Assembly: GCA_025363635.1 (NCBI GenBank)
Contig: JANYDL010000091.1
Coordinates: forward strand, 1-52,036
Reading direction: 5' to 3'
Length of the DNA: 52,036 bases
DNA from: Actinomycetes bacterium
GTDB taxonomy: Bacteria > Actinomycetota > Actinomycetes > Nanopelagicales > Nanopelagicaceae
A model generated the notes under the pieces. The model ran no database searches and was not told the origin of the DNA. It was given only the letters and a program-made list of their open reading frames with translations. The translations under genes were made by a program, and so were the position numbers. Positions 1 to 9,371 of this stretch are shown here, piece after piece (positions within the stretch are counted from its first letter, which is position 1; every line of letters begins with the position of its first letter).

Positions 1-5
1 TGTGA

Positions 6-51
6 TGTGTCGAGACATAGTGAACAGATGTCTCCAGACATAGTGGACACT
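6..51. repeat. Left terminal inverted repeat of the IS481 element
   Basis: This arm pairs with the reverse complement of 1276-1321 at 36 of 46 positions. Two GACATAG copies lie at 14-20 and 37-43. The inner edge is one base from the transposase stop codon. Confidence 0.8.
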
Positions 52-52
52 T

Positions 53-1258
53 TTATTTTCTTTTTCGTGACTTTTTCACTTCCTCATCCAGCAGCAGATT
101 TGTCCAGTAGCTTCGACTCGAATCGATCTCGTGCTGGGAGAGAACTTCACCAGTCTTCTTTTCAACGACGGTAACTTTGAAGTGATCAACGATCATGAGG
201 ACGACTTTGTGACCGTGGTGGATTCCAACGCCGAGATGGTGCATCTTGCCTGCCCTGCGCAATGAAAGTTTGCCGAATTGATCAACGCGGTCATTGCGCA
301 CTCGGTAATGCTCCTTTTCCTTAGCCTGCTTTGGGGTGGCCTTAATAGTTGCTTCATAAGCGCGCTGTCGGGTCTTCATCTCCAGGGCTCGATGTGGGCG
401 TTTGGTGTTATAGACGTTGCGAAATTCATCAAGTTGAACTTGGAGTTGCTCGATAGTTCTCGCGGGCTTTTGTTGACGCAACCATTTCTTTTGGGTCTGG
501 TGAAAGCGCTCGATCTTGCCTTGCGTTTGTGGATGGCCAGGGGATCCATTCTTTTGAACGATCTCTAACTCGGAGAGCAGATATTCAAATCCATTCTTGC
601 CCCTGGTGAACCTGGCGGTATAGACGTTGCCGTTATCGGTAAGAGTAGAAAACGGTGTCCCATACTCATTTCGACAGGTATTGAATGAATCAATCACTAT
701 CTTGCCGGTGATTGCTTTAAAGACTGCGCAATGCAAAAGCAAGCGAGAGTGATCATCGAGCCAATTGATGATCTCGACATCTGAGCCATTGCGAAGTCGC
801 CAATGGGTGAAATCTGATTGCCAGGTTTCATTGGGTTGCACTGCTTCAAAGCGGGTGATGTATGCCTTGGGTCGTTTCTTGGGCTCTGGTATCACTAGAG
901 CTTCTGCGCGCAAGATGCGCCAGATGGTGGATAGAGCCGGTGATTTAACACCGCCTTGTTCAATGTGCCAGGCGATTGAGGCAGCTCCGGCATCGAGGCC
1001 TTGAGCTAGTAAACCTTTTCGCAATGTGATGATCTGGGTGCGCATCTGGTTGCTAAGAGATCGTGAGTTGGAGTGGGGTCTTCGAGAGCGCGGCTGCAAA
1101 GCCTCAAGTCCGCCGGCGCTGTAGCGGGTGAGGAGTTGGTAGATCCAGGTGCGACCAACCCCGAAACGGGCCGCAGCCTGCGTCGGGGTGAGTCCATCAT
1201 GGAGAATGCTTAGAACAATGACCTGGGACTGACTATTTGAACGAGGGGTAGGAGACAT
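53..1258 (-). CDS. IS481-family transposase (DDE/rve integrase fold)
   Basis: This 401-residue protein should cut and join the ends of its own element. A helix-turn-helix region covers about residues 20-60 (TPTQAAARFGVGRTWIYQLL), followed by a second DNA-binding segment to about 125. The rve catalytic core follows, with candidate acidic residues D149 in WQSDFTHW, D208 in LTDNGNVY and E250 in QGKIERFH. The SPGHPQTQGKIER block is typical of IS481/IS3-type transposases. The ORF fills the space between the two terminal repeats and shows no frameshift, so the element may still be active. Its start lies 17 bp inside the right repeat, so the promoter must lie within that repeat. Confidence 0.93.
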   Translation of the reverse strand: MSPTPRSNSQSQVIVLSILHDGLTPTQAAARFGVGRTWIYQLLTRYSAGGLEALQPRSRRPHSNSRSLSNQMRTQIITLRKGLLAQGLDAGAASIAWHIEQGGVKSPALSTIWRILRAEALVIPEPKKRPKAYITRFEAVQPNETWQSDFTHWRLRNGSDVEIINWLDDHSRLLLHCAVFKAITGKIVIDSFNTCRNEYGTPFSTLTDNGNVYTARFTRGKNGFEYLLSELEIVQKNGSPGHPQTQGKIERFHQTQKKWLRQQKPARTIEQLQVQLDEFRNVYNTKRPHRALEMKTRQRAYEATIKATPKQAKEKEHYRVRNDRVDQFGKLSLRRAGKMHHLGVGIHHGHKVVLMIVDHFKVTVVEKKTGEVLSQHEIDSSRSYWTNLLLDEEVKKSRKRK

Positions 1259-1275
1259 CCCTTATTTAAACCAAG

Positions 1276-1321
1276 AGTGTCACCTATGTCTGGACACATC
1301 TGTAACCTATGTCGTGGAACA
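1276..1321. repeat. Right terminal inverted repeat of the IS481 element
   Basis: Read on the minus strand this arm begins TGTTCCACGACATAGG and contains two GACATAG copies 23 bp apart, mirroring the left end. It should hold the transposase promoter. The long open frame that runs from here into tig is accidental. Confidence 0.8.
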
Positions 1322-1330
1322 GGACACTCT

Positions 1331-1341
1331 CGCCCCGACCA
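1331..1341 (+). other. Possible tRNA 3'-end remnant (tRNA-Pro-like acceptor plus CCA)
   Basis: CGCCCCGACCA has the form of a 7-nt acceptor strand, an A discriminator base and an encoded CCA, as in the 3' end of a bacterial tRNA-Pro. It starts 10 bp beyond the insertion sequence. No T-arm can be recognised before it, so if it is a tRNA remnant the rest was lost. From memory, tRNA genes often sit upstream of tig in actinobacteria. The match is only 11 nt and could be chance. Confidence 0.25.
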
Positions 1342-1390
1342 GTACTTCCTTTACTTGTATCCCCATGTCGCAGCTAGCAAGGAGTTCTAC

Positions 1391-2683
1391 GTGAAAAGCA
1401 CGGTCGAGGCCCTAACCCCCACAAGAGTGAAGCTCACGATTGATGTGCCTTATGAGGAATTATCGGGCCATGTAGCTGAGGCATACAAAAAGATATCGGC
1501 AACAATTAATATTCCAGGATTTCGCAAAGGCAAGGTTCCGGCCAGCATGATTGATCAGCGCGTCGGACGCGGTAGCGTCTTGGATGAGGCGATCAATTTG
1601 GCCCTTCCTGATTTTTATTCGCAAGCCGCGCGGGAGCATGAAGTGCAAGTTCTTGGTCGCCCAGAAGTCGAAATTAAAGAGTATGTCGACAATGAAAAAT
1701 TGCTCTTCACTGTGGAAGTCACTGTTCGTCCGGCCGTACAGCTTCCTGATTTTTCATCTATCGAAATAAACGTTGATGATGTTGAGGTTTCAGAGGCAGA
1801 TATAGATGAGCAAGTTGAGGCGCTACGCATTCGTTTTGGGACGCTCAATACGGTGGAACGCGATGCAAAAGAAGGCGATTTTGTAACCATAGATTTAATC
1901 GCACGAATTGACGGGGAAGAAGTAGAAGGCGGAACTGCGACAGGAATGTCGTACGAGGTCGGTTCAAATCGAATGATTGATGGGCTGGACGCTGCATTAG
2001 TTGGAATGAAGGCTGGTGAGGGCAAAGTTTTCGAGACTCAACTCGTAGGTATGGAAGACGGCAAGACGGGGGCAGTGGAAGTCACTGTTGAAGCCGTCAA
2101 GGAGCGCGAACTTCCCCCACTGGATGATGCCTTTGCGGCACTTGCGAGCGAATTTGATTATCTGGCAGAACTTCGAGCAGATTTTGCGGAAAGACTCGCA
2201 CGAGTGAAGAAAATGGAGCAAGGTGCCCAGGCTCGCGACCGCCTAGTTGAAAAGTTGCTTGCAGATATTGAGATTCCAGTTCCTGACGATTTCGTTCTTG
2301 CAGAGGTAAATGATCACTTGCAAAACGAAGGAAGAATGGAAGACGAGGCTCATCGCTCGGAAGTGGAAGAGCAAGTACGTACCTCTTTGAAATCTGATTT
2401 CTTGCTAGATTCTGTCGTCAAGGCTGAGTCGGTAGAAGTTACCGAAATGGAATTAACGGATTACTTAGTGCGTACTGCTTCCAGATACGGAATGGCACCA
2501 GAGCAATTTGCAGATCAACTTGCAAAGGCTGGTCAGATCAGTCAATTGGTAGCAGAGGTAGCTCGAGCAAAAGCGCTCGCCGGAGTCTTAAGCCGCGTTA
2601 AGGTTGTAGAGGCTTCGGGTAAAATCGTTGATCTTGAGGCACTTCGCATCGCCCCAGAAGCGCCAGAGGCCTCCGAGGAATAA
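1391..2683 (+). CDS. tig: Trigger factor, ribosome-associated chaperone and peptidyl-prolyl isomerase
   Basis: Trigger factor binds near the ribosomal exit tunnel and shields emerging chains. The ribosome-docking motif GFRKGKVP lies at about residues 43-50. An FKBP-type isomerase domain follows at about 160-245 (EGDFVTIDLIARIDGEE onward), and then the helical chaperone domain. I chose the GTG at 1391 because AGGAG lies 6 nt before it and the family N-terminus (VKSTVEALTPTRVKLTIDVP) begins there. The frame stays open upstream to 1277, but that part falls in the insertion-sequence end. The product is 430 aa, normal for the family. It leads the clpP1-clpP2-clpX proteostasis block. Confidence 0.96.
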   Translation: MKSTVEALTPTRVKLTIDVPYEELSGHVAEAYKKISATINIPGFRKGKVPASMIDQRVGRGSVLDEAINLALPDFYSQAAREHEVQVLGRPEVEIKEYVDNEKLLFTVEVTVRPAVQLPDFSSIEINVDDVEVSEADIDEQVEALRIRFGTLNTVERDAKEGDFVTIDLIARIDGEEVEGGTATGMSYEVGSNRMIDGLDAALVGMKAGEGKVFETQLVGMEDGKTGAVEVTVEAVKERELPPLDDAFAALASEFDYLAELRADFAERLARVKKMEQGAQARDRLVEKLLADIEIPVPDDFVLAEVNDHLQNEGRMEDEAHRSEVEEQVRTSLKSDFLLDSVVKAESVEVTEMELTDYLVRTASRYGMAPEQFADQLAKAGQISQLVAEVARAKALAGVLSRVKVVEASGKIVDLEALRIAPEAPEASEE

Positions 2684-2791
2684 ACGCTCCGCTATAAGCG
2701 AACATCCACGCTTGGGGCTGTTATTTGGGAAGCATTTGGCTCTGCAGGTTGTTAGGGTCACTACAGGAAGTTTTACCAAGGAGGATCTGAC

Positions 2792-3430
2792 GTGGATTTT
2801 GTAAGCACCAATTTGCCGGTAGCCGAGATTTTGGCCCGAGCCCCGCAATCAGGATCTGGCGGTCTGGATGATCAGGTCTATAACCGGCTCCTTCGCGAGC
2901 GCATTATTTTTCTTGGCTCGGTTGTAGAAGACTCCATGGCTAACGCGATTTGCGCGCAGATTCTTCTTCTTGCGGCTGAAGATCCACAAAAAGATATTTT
3001 TCTATATATCAATTCACCAGGTGGCTCAGTCACCGCAGGTATGGCTATCTACGACACGATGCAATATGTCAATAATGATGTTGCGACAGTGGGTATGGGT
3101 CTAGCCGCATCGATGGGTCAGTTCCTGCTGTGTGCAGGTGCTGCTGGGAAACGCTACGCGACACCGCATGCGCGCATCATGATGCACCAACCTTCGAGCG
3201 GCATCGGTGGAACCGCGACTGATATCAAAATTCAAGCAGAGCAAATCGGCTTCACTAAAAAGAAGATGGCCGAGCTCATTGCATTTCATACTGGTCAAAC
3301 GCTCGAGACCATCACAATTGACTCTGATCGCGATCGATGGTTTACCGCTGATGAAGCCAAAGAATATGGTTTCGTTGATCACGTGGTGCGTTCTGCAGGT
3401 CAAGTTTCTGGGCGTGGAGGCACAGCATGA
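2792..3430 (+). CDS. clpP1: ATP-dependent Clp protease proteolytic subunit, first copy
   Basis: ClpP subunits form the barrel in which proteins unfolded by ClpX or ClpC are cut. The serine-protease triad is visible: S107 in GLAASMGQ, H132 in MMHQPSS and D181 in RDRWF. The GTG start has a strong AAGGAGG 6 nt upstream. The product is 212 aa with a short N-terminal propeptide-like stretch, normal for the family. A possible -10 (TAGGGT) lies at 2753-2758, with no convincing -35. The stop overlaps the clpP2 start as ATGA, so the two are co-translated. In actinobacteria ClpP1 and ClpP2 form a mixed complex. Confidence 0.96.
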   Translation: MDFVSTNLPVAEILARAPQSGSGGLDDQVYNRLLRERIIFLGSVVEDSMANAICAQILLLAAEDPQKDIFLYINSPGGSVTAGMAIYDTMQYVNNDVATVGMGLAASMGQFLLCAGAAGKRYATPHARIMMHQPSSGIGGTATDIKIQAEQIGFTKKKMAELIAFHTGQTLETITIDSDRDRWFTADEAKEYGFVDHVVRSAGQVSGRGGTA

Positions 3431-4065
3431 GAATGGAAATCGATCGCGTGAACGAAATTACGAGTCGTTATGTTCTTCCCACAATCGAAGAGCGCACGAG
3501 TTACGGATACAAGCGACTTGACCCCTACACAAAGTTATTCGAAGAGCGCATTATCTTCATGGGTCAACCCATTGACGACACCGTTGCGAATGATGTTATG
3601 GCTCAACTACTGACTTTGGAATCAATGGATCCAGATCGCGACATCATGATTTACATCAATTCACCAGGTGGATCCTTCACCGCGCTCACTGCGATTTATG
3701 ACACCATGCAATTTGTTCGACCTGATGTCATGACTATTTGCCTTGGTCAGGCGGCTTCAGCAGCAGCTGTAATTCTTGCTGGTGGCGCGAAGGGCAAACG
3801 CTATGCGCTCGAACACTCACGTATTCTCATTCACCAGCCATCCAGCGAAGGCGGGGGACAGGCTTCGGATATCGAGATCCAGGCAAGAGAAGTTCTGCGT
3901 ATGCGTTCGCTTCTTGAAGAGTTGATTGCACGTCACTCAACTCGCACTCCTGAGGATATTTCTCGCGATATAGAGCGCGACAAGATTCTGACTTCAGCCG
4001 AAGCCGTGGAGTATGGCCTCATCGATCAAGTATTAGCCAGTCGAAAAGCCAAGCCAACGCACTAA
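3427..4065 (+). CDS. clpP2: ATP-dependent Clp protease proteolytic subunit, second copy
   Basis: This is the paralogue of the preceding gene. The triad is S111 in [10 protein letters not shown]136 in LIHQPSS and D185 in ERDKI. GGAGG lies 7 nt before the ATG, inside the end of clpP1. It is 212 aa, the same length as clpP1, but clearly diverged. Assignment as ClpP2 rests on gene order and the longer family-typical N-terminus ([20 protein letters not shown]). Confidence 0.96.
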   Translation: MRMEIDRVNEITSRYVLPTIEERTSYGYKRLDPYTKLFEERIIFMGQPIDDTVANDVMAQLLTLESMDPDRDIMIYINSPGGSFTALTAIYDTMQFVRPDVMTICLGQAASAAAVILAGGAKGKRYALEHSRILIHQPSSEGGGQASDIEIQAREVLRMRSLLEELIARHSTRTPEDISRDIERDKILTSAEAVEYGLIDQVLASRKAKPTH

Positions 4066-4137
4066 TCTTGGATCAATCTCGCAATCTGATGAAACCACAT
4101 CACGTTGTGAGGAACTAATAAATGGAAAGATTAGTAG

Positions 4138-5397
4138 ATGAAAAAGATATTCGCCCCTGGAACTTTGCTGTCCTACAGCGGATTTCGGCGACTCTGGTTC
4201 TCTAGTCTCCTAGTAACAATCGGCGGCGCTGCATTTCCTATTGCACTTGCTGTGACAGTCCTTGATGGTGGCGGTGATGCAACAACTCTGGGCGTAATTC
4301 TCGCAGCGCGGGTTCTTTCATCAGTGTTGCTTGCCCTCGTTGGGGGAGTATGGGCAGATCGACTACCTAGAAAATACGTCATGATCGGCGCGGATGTTTA
4401 TCGCGGAGTGTTGATGCTTGGCCTTATCTTCACGGCGACTTCGAGTTTCCCCACATGGGCACTTGCCGCTCTCGTTTTTGCGATGGGCGCTGGCGATGCA
4501 TTTGGATTTCCGGCCTCTGGAGCAATTTTGCCTAGCGTGCTCCCTGTCGAAAAACTTCCAGCCGGAAATGTTCTTCGCAGCATCAGTTCAAAGATTGGGC
4601 AAGTAGTGGGACCAGGAGTAGGCGGAATTTCTGTTGCGGTAATCGGTGGTCGAATGACTTTTGCGGTGACCGCATTCTTTTTCTTTATAGGCACTGCACT
4701 CCTACTCGACATTAAAGAGAAACCTCGTGAATTAGTGGAAGAAGCCCCATCCTTTCTCTCCGATCTCGGGGAAGGGCTAATCACAGTTTGGCGCACACCA
4801 TGGCTCGCCGCATGCATCGCAATGTCATCGCTTCAACTTATGGTCGTTTTAGCAAGTGAAAATATTTTGCTTCCAGTAATCACAAGACGTGAATTTCACA
4901 CCAACTCCGTTTTTGCGACAGCAGCAGTCATGTTCACTATCGGTGGCACCGTTTCCGCACTTGTGTCTATGAGATTGAAACCAAAACATCCGGGTCAGGT
5001 CGCTGTGCTTATCTGGGGATTCTTCGCTCTAGCCCCACTGGTGCTTGCTTTCCCATCATCAAAAGTTCTGATCATCGTCGGTTATCTCATTGCAGGGATT
5101 TCGATTGGTCCATGGGAGGCCTATTGGAGTTCATCCATTCAACGTGAAATACCGCAAGAACTTCAAGGAAGGGTTTTTAGCGTGGATTACATGGGTTCGT
5201 TGGGCTTGATGCCTATAGGTATGGCCATGGTTGGCCCCCTGACGCACGTATTTGGTGAGCGTACCTTCCTGATCACTGCGGTCGTTTTCCATCTCATTGT
5301 TTGTGGGTTGGTGCTATTAGTCCCTGGCGTTAAGGATTTGCGAACCCCTAGACCTTTAAATGATTCATCTCAGGGCGAACAGATAAAGGACAAATAG
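4138..5397 (+). CDS. MFS transporter, EntS/MFS_3-like exporter
   Basis: This is a membrane protein of 419 aa with about 12 hydrophobic segments. The conserved loop between segments 2 and 3 reads GGVWADRLPRKYVM, the usual MFS signature. A large central loop (about residues 190-215) divides two six-helix halves, as in EntS-like exporters. The substrate cannot be told from sequence. GGAAAG lies 7 nt before the ATG. An upstream ATG at 4122 is out of frame. It sits between clpP2 and clpX on the same strand, an unusual position with no obvious link to proteolysis. Confidence 0.85.
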   Translation: MKKIFAPGTLLSYSGFRRLWFSSLLVTIGGAAFPIALAVTVLDGGGDATTLGVILAARVLSSVLLALVGGVWADRLPRKYVMIGADVYRGVLMLGLIFTATSSFPTWALAALVFAMGAGDAFGFPASGAILPSVLPVEKLPAGNVLRSISSKIGQVVGPGVGGISVAVIGGRMTFAVTAFFFFIGTALLLDIKEKPRELVEEAPSFLSDLGEGLITVWRTPWLAACIAMSSLQLMVVLASENILLPVITRREFHTNSVFATAAVMFTIGGTVSALVSMRLKPKHPGQVAVLIWGFFALAPLVLAFPSSKVLIIVGYLIAGISIGPWEAYWSSSIQREIPQELQGRVFSVDYMGSLGLMPIGMAMVGPLTHVFGERTFLITAVVFHLIVCGLVLLVPGVKDLRTPRPLNDSSQGEQIKDK

Positions 5398-5474
5398 CGC
5401 CCCATCCAGAGCTTACGGCGTTTTACCCTTAGACCGTTGCCCCACTTCCCTTATTTTGGGCGCGAAGGAGTGTC

Positions 5475-6770
5475 ATGACCCGCATCGGCGAGACGAGTGA
5501 ACTGCTGAAGTGTTCTTTCTGCGGAAAGACGCAAAAGCAAGTCAAGAAATTAATCGCAGGCCCTGGGGTCTATATCTGTGACGAGTGCATCGATCTTTGC
5601 AATGAAATAATCGTTGACGAACTCTCGGAGGCAAGTTCGCTCAGTTTGCAAGAACTTCCAAAACCTCTTGAGATTTTTGAATTCCTTGATCAATATGTCA
5701 TTGGTCAAGATCGAGCAAAGAAATCGCTATCAGTTGCCGTTTACAATCATTACAAGCGCGTGCAAAGCGGAGACACAAAGCGAGAAGATTCTGTTGAACT
5801 TTCCAAAAGCAATATTTTGCTGCTCGGACCGACTGGGTGCGGCAAGACTCTACTTGCGCAAACTTTGGCACGAATGCTCAACGTTCCCTTTGCAATCGCA
5901 GACGCTACGGCACTCACTGAGGCGGGATACGTGGGAGAAGATGTCGAAAACATTCTTCTCAAACTTATCCAAGCTGCCGATTACGATGTAAAAAAGGCAG
6001 AAACTGGAATTATTTATATTGATGAGATCGATAAGGTCGCCCGTAAATCCGAGAATCCATCCATCACGCGTGATGTATCGGGTGAAGGTGTCCAGCAAGC
6101 TCTGCTCAAGATTCTTGAAGGCACGGTAGCTTCTGTTCCGCCACAGGGCGGTCGTAAGCACCCACACCAGGAATTCATTCAGATCGATACAACAAATGTC
6201 CTCTTTATCGTTGGCGGCGCGTTTTCTGGCCTTGAAAAGATCATTGAGAGTCGAAGCGGCTCGGCAGGGGTTGGTTTTAACGCCACCTTACAAACTGAAG
6301 AAGATCGAGCAAAGAAAGATATTTTTGCGGAAGTAATGCCAGAAGATCTCTTAAAGTTTGGAATGATTCCAGAGTTCATCGGTCGGCTTCCTATCGTGAC
6401 TAGCGTCGAACACCTCGATAAAGAGGCGCTGATGCAAATTCTTACGGAACCAAAAAATGCCCTTGTGAAACAGTACATGCGCCTTTTTGAATTGGATGAT
6501 GTTGAACTCGAATTTAATCCGGATTCGCTAAATGCAATTGCGGAATTGGCCCTCAAGCGAGGGACCGGCGCCCGCGGCCTTCGTGCAATCATGGAATCTG
6601 TCCTCCTCTCCGTCATGTACGACGTGCCAAGCAAGGTGGAAATAGGAAAAGTGATTGTCACGCGAGAGAGCATCCAAGACGGCGCAGCCCCAACCTTTAT
6701 CAAGCGGACTGGAGATATTCCGAAGAAGATCATCCGAAGCCAAAAAGGTCCTGAGGAGAAGAGCGCGTAA
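5475..6770 (+). CDS. clpX: ClpX, AAA+ unfoldase of the ClpXP protease
   Basis: ClpX recognises substrates, unfolds them with ATP and feeds them to ClpP. The N-terminal zinc-binding domain has C13, C16, C35 and C38. Walker A (GPTGCGKT) lies at about 118-125, followed by the pore-loop segment AGYVGED, Walker B (YIDEIDK) and the C-terminal sensor region [13 protein letters not shown]. The length of 431 aa is normal. AAGGAG lies 5 nt before the ATG. TACCCT upstream (about 5424-5429) resembles the -10 of rplU, but no -35 is obvious. Confidence 0.97.
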   Translation: MTRIGETSELLKCSFCGKTQKQVKKLIAGPGVYICDECIDLCNEIIVDELSEASSLSLQELPKPLEIFEFLDQYVIGQDRAKKSLSVAVYNHYKRVQSGDTKREDSVELSKSNILLLGPTGCGKTLLAQTLARMLNVPFAIADATALTEAGYVGEDVENILLKLIQAADYDVKKAETGIIYIDEIDKVARKSENPSITRDVSGEGVQQALLKILEGTVASVPPQGGRKHPHQEFIQIDTTNVLFIVGGAFSGLEKIIESRSGSAGVGFNATLQTEEDRAKKDIFAEVMPEDLLKFGMIPEFIGRLPIVTSVEHLDKEALMQILTEPKNALVKQYMRLFELDDVELEFNPDSLNAIAELALKRGTGARGLRAIMESVLLSVMYDVPSKVEIGKVIVTRESIQDGAAPTFIKRTGDIPKKIIRSQKGPEEKSA

Positions 6771-6772
6771 TC

Positions 6773-6778
6773 TAGACT
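6773..6778 (+). promoter_or_regulatory. Candidate -10 element of valS (leaderless geometry)
   Basis: TAGACT ends exactly 7 nt before the valS ATG and matches TANNNT. No Shine-Dalgarno sequence is present. Transcription should start at or next to the A of the start codon. The -35 region is weak. Confidence 0.5.
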
Positions 6779-6785
6779 CCACTCC

Positions 6786-9371
6786 ATGAGTCAACGTGAA
6801 CTCCCCGCAGCATTTGTCCCTGCTGACGTCGAAGGACCCTTGTATGACAAATGGCTAGCCGCTGGTTACTTCGCGGCCGATTCTAATTCAGAAAAAGAAC
6901 CATTTACGATTGTCATTCCTCCTCCGAATGTAAATGGCAGCCTGCACATCGGTCACGCTCTGGATCACACTTTGCAAGACATCTTGATCCGCTGGAAGCG
7001 CATGAAAGGTTTTGAAGCCCTCTGGCTTCCAGGTATGGATCACGCTGGGATTGCGATGCAAAATGTAGTTGAGAAACAACTGGCTCTTCAAGGACTCACG
7101 AGACATGACATCGGTCGCGAAGCATTCGTGAAGAAAGTCTGGGAGTGGAAACAAGAATACGGCGGCCAAATACTCGGGCAGATGAAGCGTCTCGGTGACT
7201 CAGTTGATTGGAGCCGGGAGCGCTTCACGATGGATGAAGGTCTTTCTCGAGCAGTCCTAACAATCTTTAAACAACTCTACGATGCAGGTCTGATATATCG
7301 GGCTGAACGCATTATCAATTGGTGCCCGAGGTGTATGACCGCGATATCAGATATTGAGGTCGATCACAGCGATGACGAAGGCGAATTGATTTCCATTCGA
7401 TACGGCGATGGCGAAACAGAAATAGTAGTAGCAACCACGCGTGCCGAAACGATGCTCGGTGACACCGCGGTTGCCGTGCACCCTGGTGATCCGAGATATT
7501 CACATCTCATTGGCAAGACGATCACGTTGCCTCTAGTGAATCGAGAAATACCTATTGTCGCAGACGATCACGTTGACCCTGAATTTGGAACGGGGGCAGT
7601 TAAGGTGACTCCAGCTCACGATCCCAACGACTTTGAAATTGGTTTGCGACATACCCTTGCAAATGTCGTAGTTTTGAGCGCTGCGGCTGAAATTGAAAAT
7701 ACTGATACAGAATTTGACGGGATGGATCGATTCATCGCTCGGAAAGCCGTAGTGGAAAAACTTAGATTGCAGAACCGTATCATCGCGGAAAAGCGCCCAT
7801 ACATTCACTCCGTCGGACATTGTCAGCGCTGCGAGACGACTATTGAACCTCGACTTTCCAAGCAATGGTTTGTAAAGGTCGCACCATTGGCGAAAGCAGC
7901 CGGAGATGCCGTCCGCGATGGGCGGGTGCGAATAGAACCTGTGTCTCTCTCGCCGCGTTACTTTGAATGGATCGACAATATGCATGATTGGTGCATCTCG
8001 CGCCAGTTGTGGTGGGGTCATCGCATTCCCGTTTGGTACGGTCCACTTGGCGAGATTGTAGTCACGGGCCCAGGTGAGAGTGCGCCCGATGGCTATATTC
8101 AAGATAGTGATGTTCTTGACACATGGTTCTCATCTGCTCTTTGGCCTTTCTCAACGATGGGTTGGCCGGATGAAACGCAATCACTGAAAAAGTTCTATCC
8201 CACAAGTGTTTTGGTGACTGGATACGACATTCTCTTTTTCTGGGTCGCGAGAATGATGTTGTTTGGTCTTTTCGCCATGGACGGAGTTCCGCCTTTCCAC
8301 ATAATTGCGCTTCACGGAATGGTTCGGGACAAATTTGGTAAGAAGATGAGCAAGAGTCGTGGTAACGGAATTGACCCAATTGAATTTATGAATCGATATG
8401 GGGCTGATGCGGTTCGCTTCACTCTTGCCAGAGGTGCAAATCCTGGTGCTGACATCGCATTGGCGGAAGAATGGGTAGCAGGCGCGCGTAATTTTGCGAC
8501 CAAACTCTGGAATGCAACGCGTTTTGCAATCATGAACGGCGCACATGTAGAAGGGGAACTCCCGGCGCGCGAATCTCTCAACGCGATAGATCGTTGGATT
8601 CTTAGCAGACTAACAGAAACTGCCGTTGAAGTAGACTCACTTCTAGAGAAATTTGAATTTGCAAGAGCGAGTGAATTGGTTTATCACTTTGCGTGGGATG
8701 ACCTCTGTGACTGGTACCTCGAACTTTCTAAGGAAACTTTTGCTTCGACTAATTCTGCAAATTCACAACGAGTTTTGGGATATGTGCTAGATCAACTATT
8801 TCGCTTGCTTCATCCGACTATGCCATTTGTAACGGAAGAACTATGGACCGCTTTCACGGGTGGAGAATCCTTGGTAATTGCTGCCTGGCCCAAAGGACAT
8901 GCTTCGCACCTAGATCCTGATGCCGAAGATGTCGTCCTACAATTGCAGGAATTGGTTACAGAAGTTCGACGCTTCAGAAATGACCAAGGGATAAGAACAA
9001 GTCAGAAAATTCCTGGTCGTTTTTTTCTACCGACCGAATTTGCAGAGTACGAAAGTTCTCTTCGCTATGTGCTACGAATTGATCAGCCTTCGGAAAATTT
9101 CTTAACTAGTGGTGGAGTCGAAATAGGTCAAGTCAAAATTGAATTTGACCTCTCTGGAAGTGTCGACGTGGTGGCTGAACGCGCGAGGCTCACAAAAGAC
9201 TTAGCGACAGCACGCAAAGATCATGAAACCGCTTTAGTCAAGATAGACAACGAAAATTTTATGGCAAAGGCACCTGAGAAAGTCGTGTTAGAAATCCGAG
9301 AAAGACTCGCGACGACAAGCGTCGACATCGACAGGCTCACGATTCAGATCGCAGAGCTTCCGCCGGCATGA
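6786..9371 (+). CDS. valS: Valyl-tRNA synthetase
   Basis: This class I synthetase charges tRNA-Val with valine. The HIGH motif is at residues 54-57 (GSLHIGHAL) and KMSKS at about 520 (KKMSKSRGN). Two CxxC pairs occur (CPRCM near 180 and CQRCE near 345). Between the catalytic halves is the CP1 editing insertion, which removes mischarged threonine. The C-terminal 65 residues are a charged coiled coil, the usual ValRS tRNA-binding arm. The length of 861 aa is normal. The start lacks a Shine-Dalgarno site. The stop overlaps the folC start as ATGA. Confidence 0.97.
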   Translation: MSQRELPAAFVPADVEGPLYDKWLAAGYFAADSNSEKEPFTIVIPPPNVNGSLHIGHALDHTLQDILIRWKRMKGFEALWLPGMDHAGIAMQNVVEKQLALQGLTRHDIGREAFVKKVWEWKQEYGGQILGQMKRLGDSVDWSRERFTMDEGLSRAVLTIFKQLYDAGLIYRAERIINWCPRCMTAISDIEVDHSDDEGELISIRYGDGETEIVVATTRAETMLGDTAVAVHPGDPRYSHLIGKTITLPLVNREIPIVADDHVDPEFGTGAVKVTPAHDPNDFEIGLRHTLANVVVLSAAAEIENTDTEFDGMDRFIARKAVVEKLRLQNRIIAEKRPYIHSVGHCQRCETTIEPRLSKQWFVKVAPLAKAAGDAVRDGRVRIEPVSLSPRYFEWIDNMHDWCISRQLWWGHRIPVWYGPLGEIVVTGPGESAPDGYIQDSDVLDTWFSSALWPFSTMGWPDETQSLKKFYPTSVLVTGYDILFFWVARMMLFGLFAMDGVPPFHIIALHGMVRDKFGKKMSKSRGNGIDPIEFMNRYGADAVRFTLARGANPGADIALAEEWVAGARNFATKLWNATRFAIMNGAHVEGELPARESLNAIDRWILSRLTETAVEVDSLLEKFEFARASELVYHFAWDDLCDWYLELSKETFASTNSANSQRVLGYVLDQLFRLLHPTMPFVTEELWTAFTGGESLVIAAWPKGHASHLDPDAEDVVLQLQELVTEVRRFRNDQGIRTSQKIPGRFFLPTEFAEYESSLRYVLRIDQPSENFLTSGGVEIGQVKIEFDLSGSVDVVAERARLTKDLATARKDHETALVKIDNENFMAKAPEKVVLEIRERLATTSVDIDRLTIQIAELPPA

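Larger units (their letters stand above)
6..1321 (-). mobile_element. IS481-family insertion sequence
   Basis: The element holds one transposase gene between imperfect terminal inverted repeats of about 46 bp that match at 36 of 46 positions. Both ends begin TGT, as is usual for IS481-type elements. Each end carries two GACATAG repeats 23 bp apart, which look like paired transposase binding sites. The left end could instead begin at base 1, which also starts TGT, so a target-site duplication cannot be judged from this window. The element lies about 70 bp upstream of the tig start and is transcribed away from it. Confidence 0.85.

Noticed and set aside
1277-1390. Upstream extension of the tig frame to 1277
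   Set aside because: It runs through the insertion-sequence terminal repeat. The ribosome-binding site and family N-terminus place the start at 1391.
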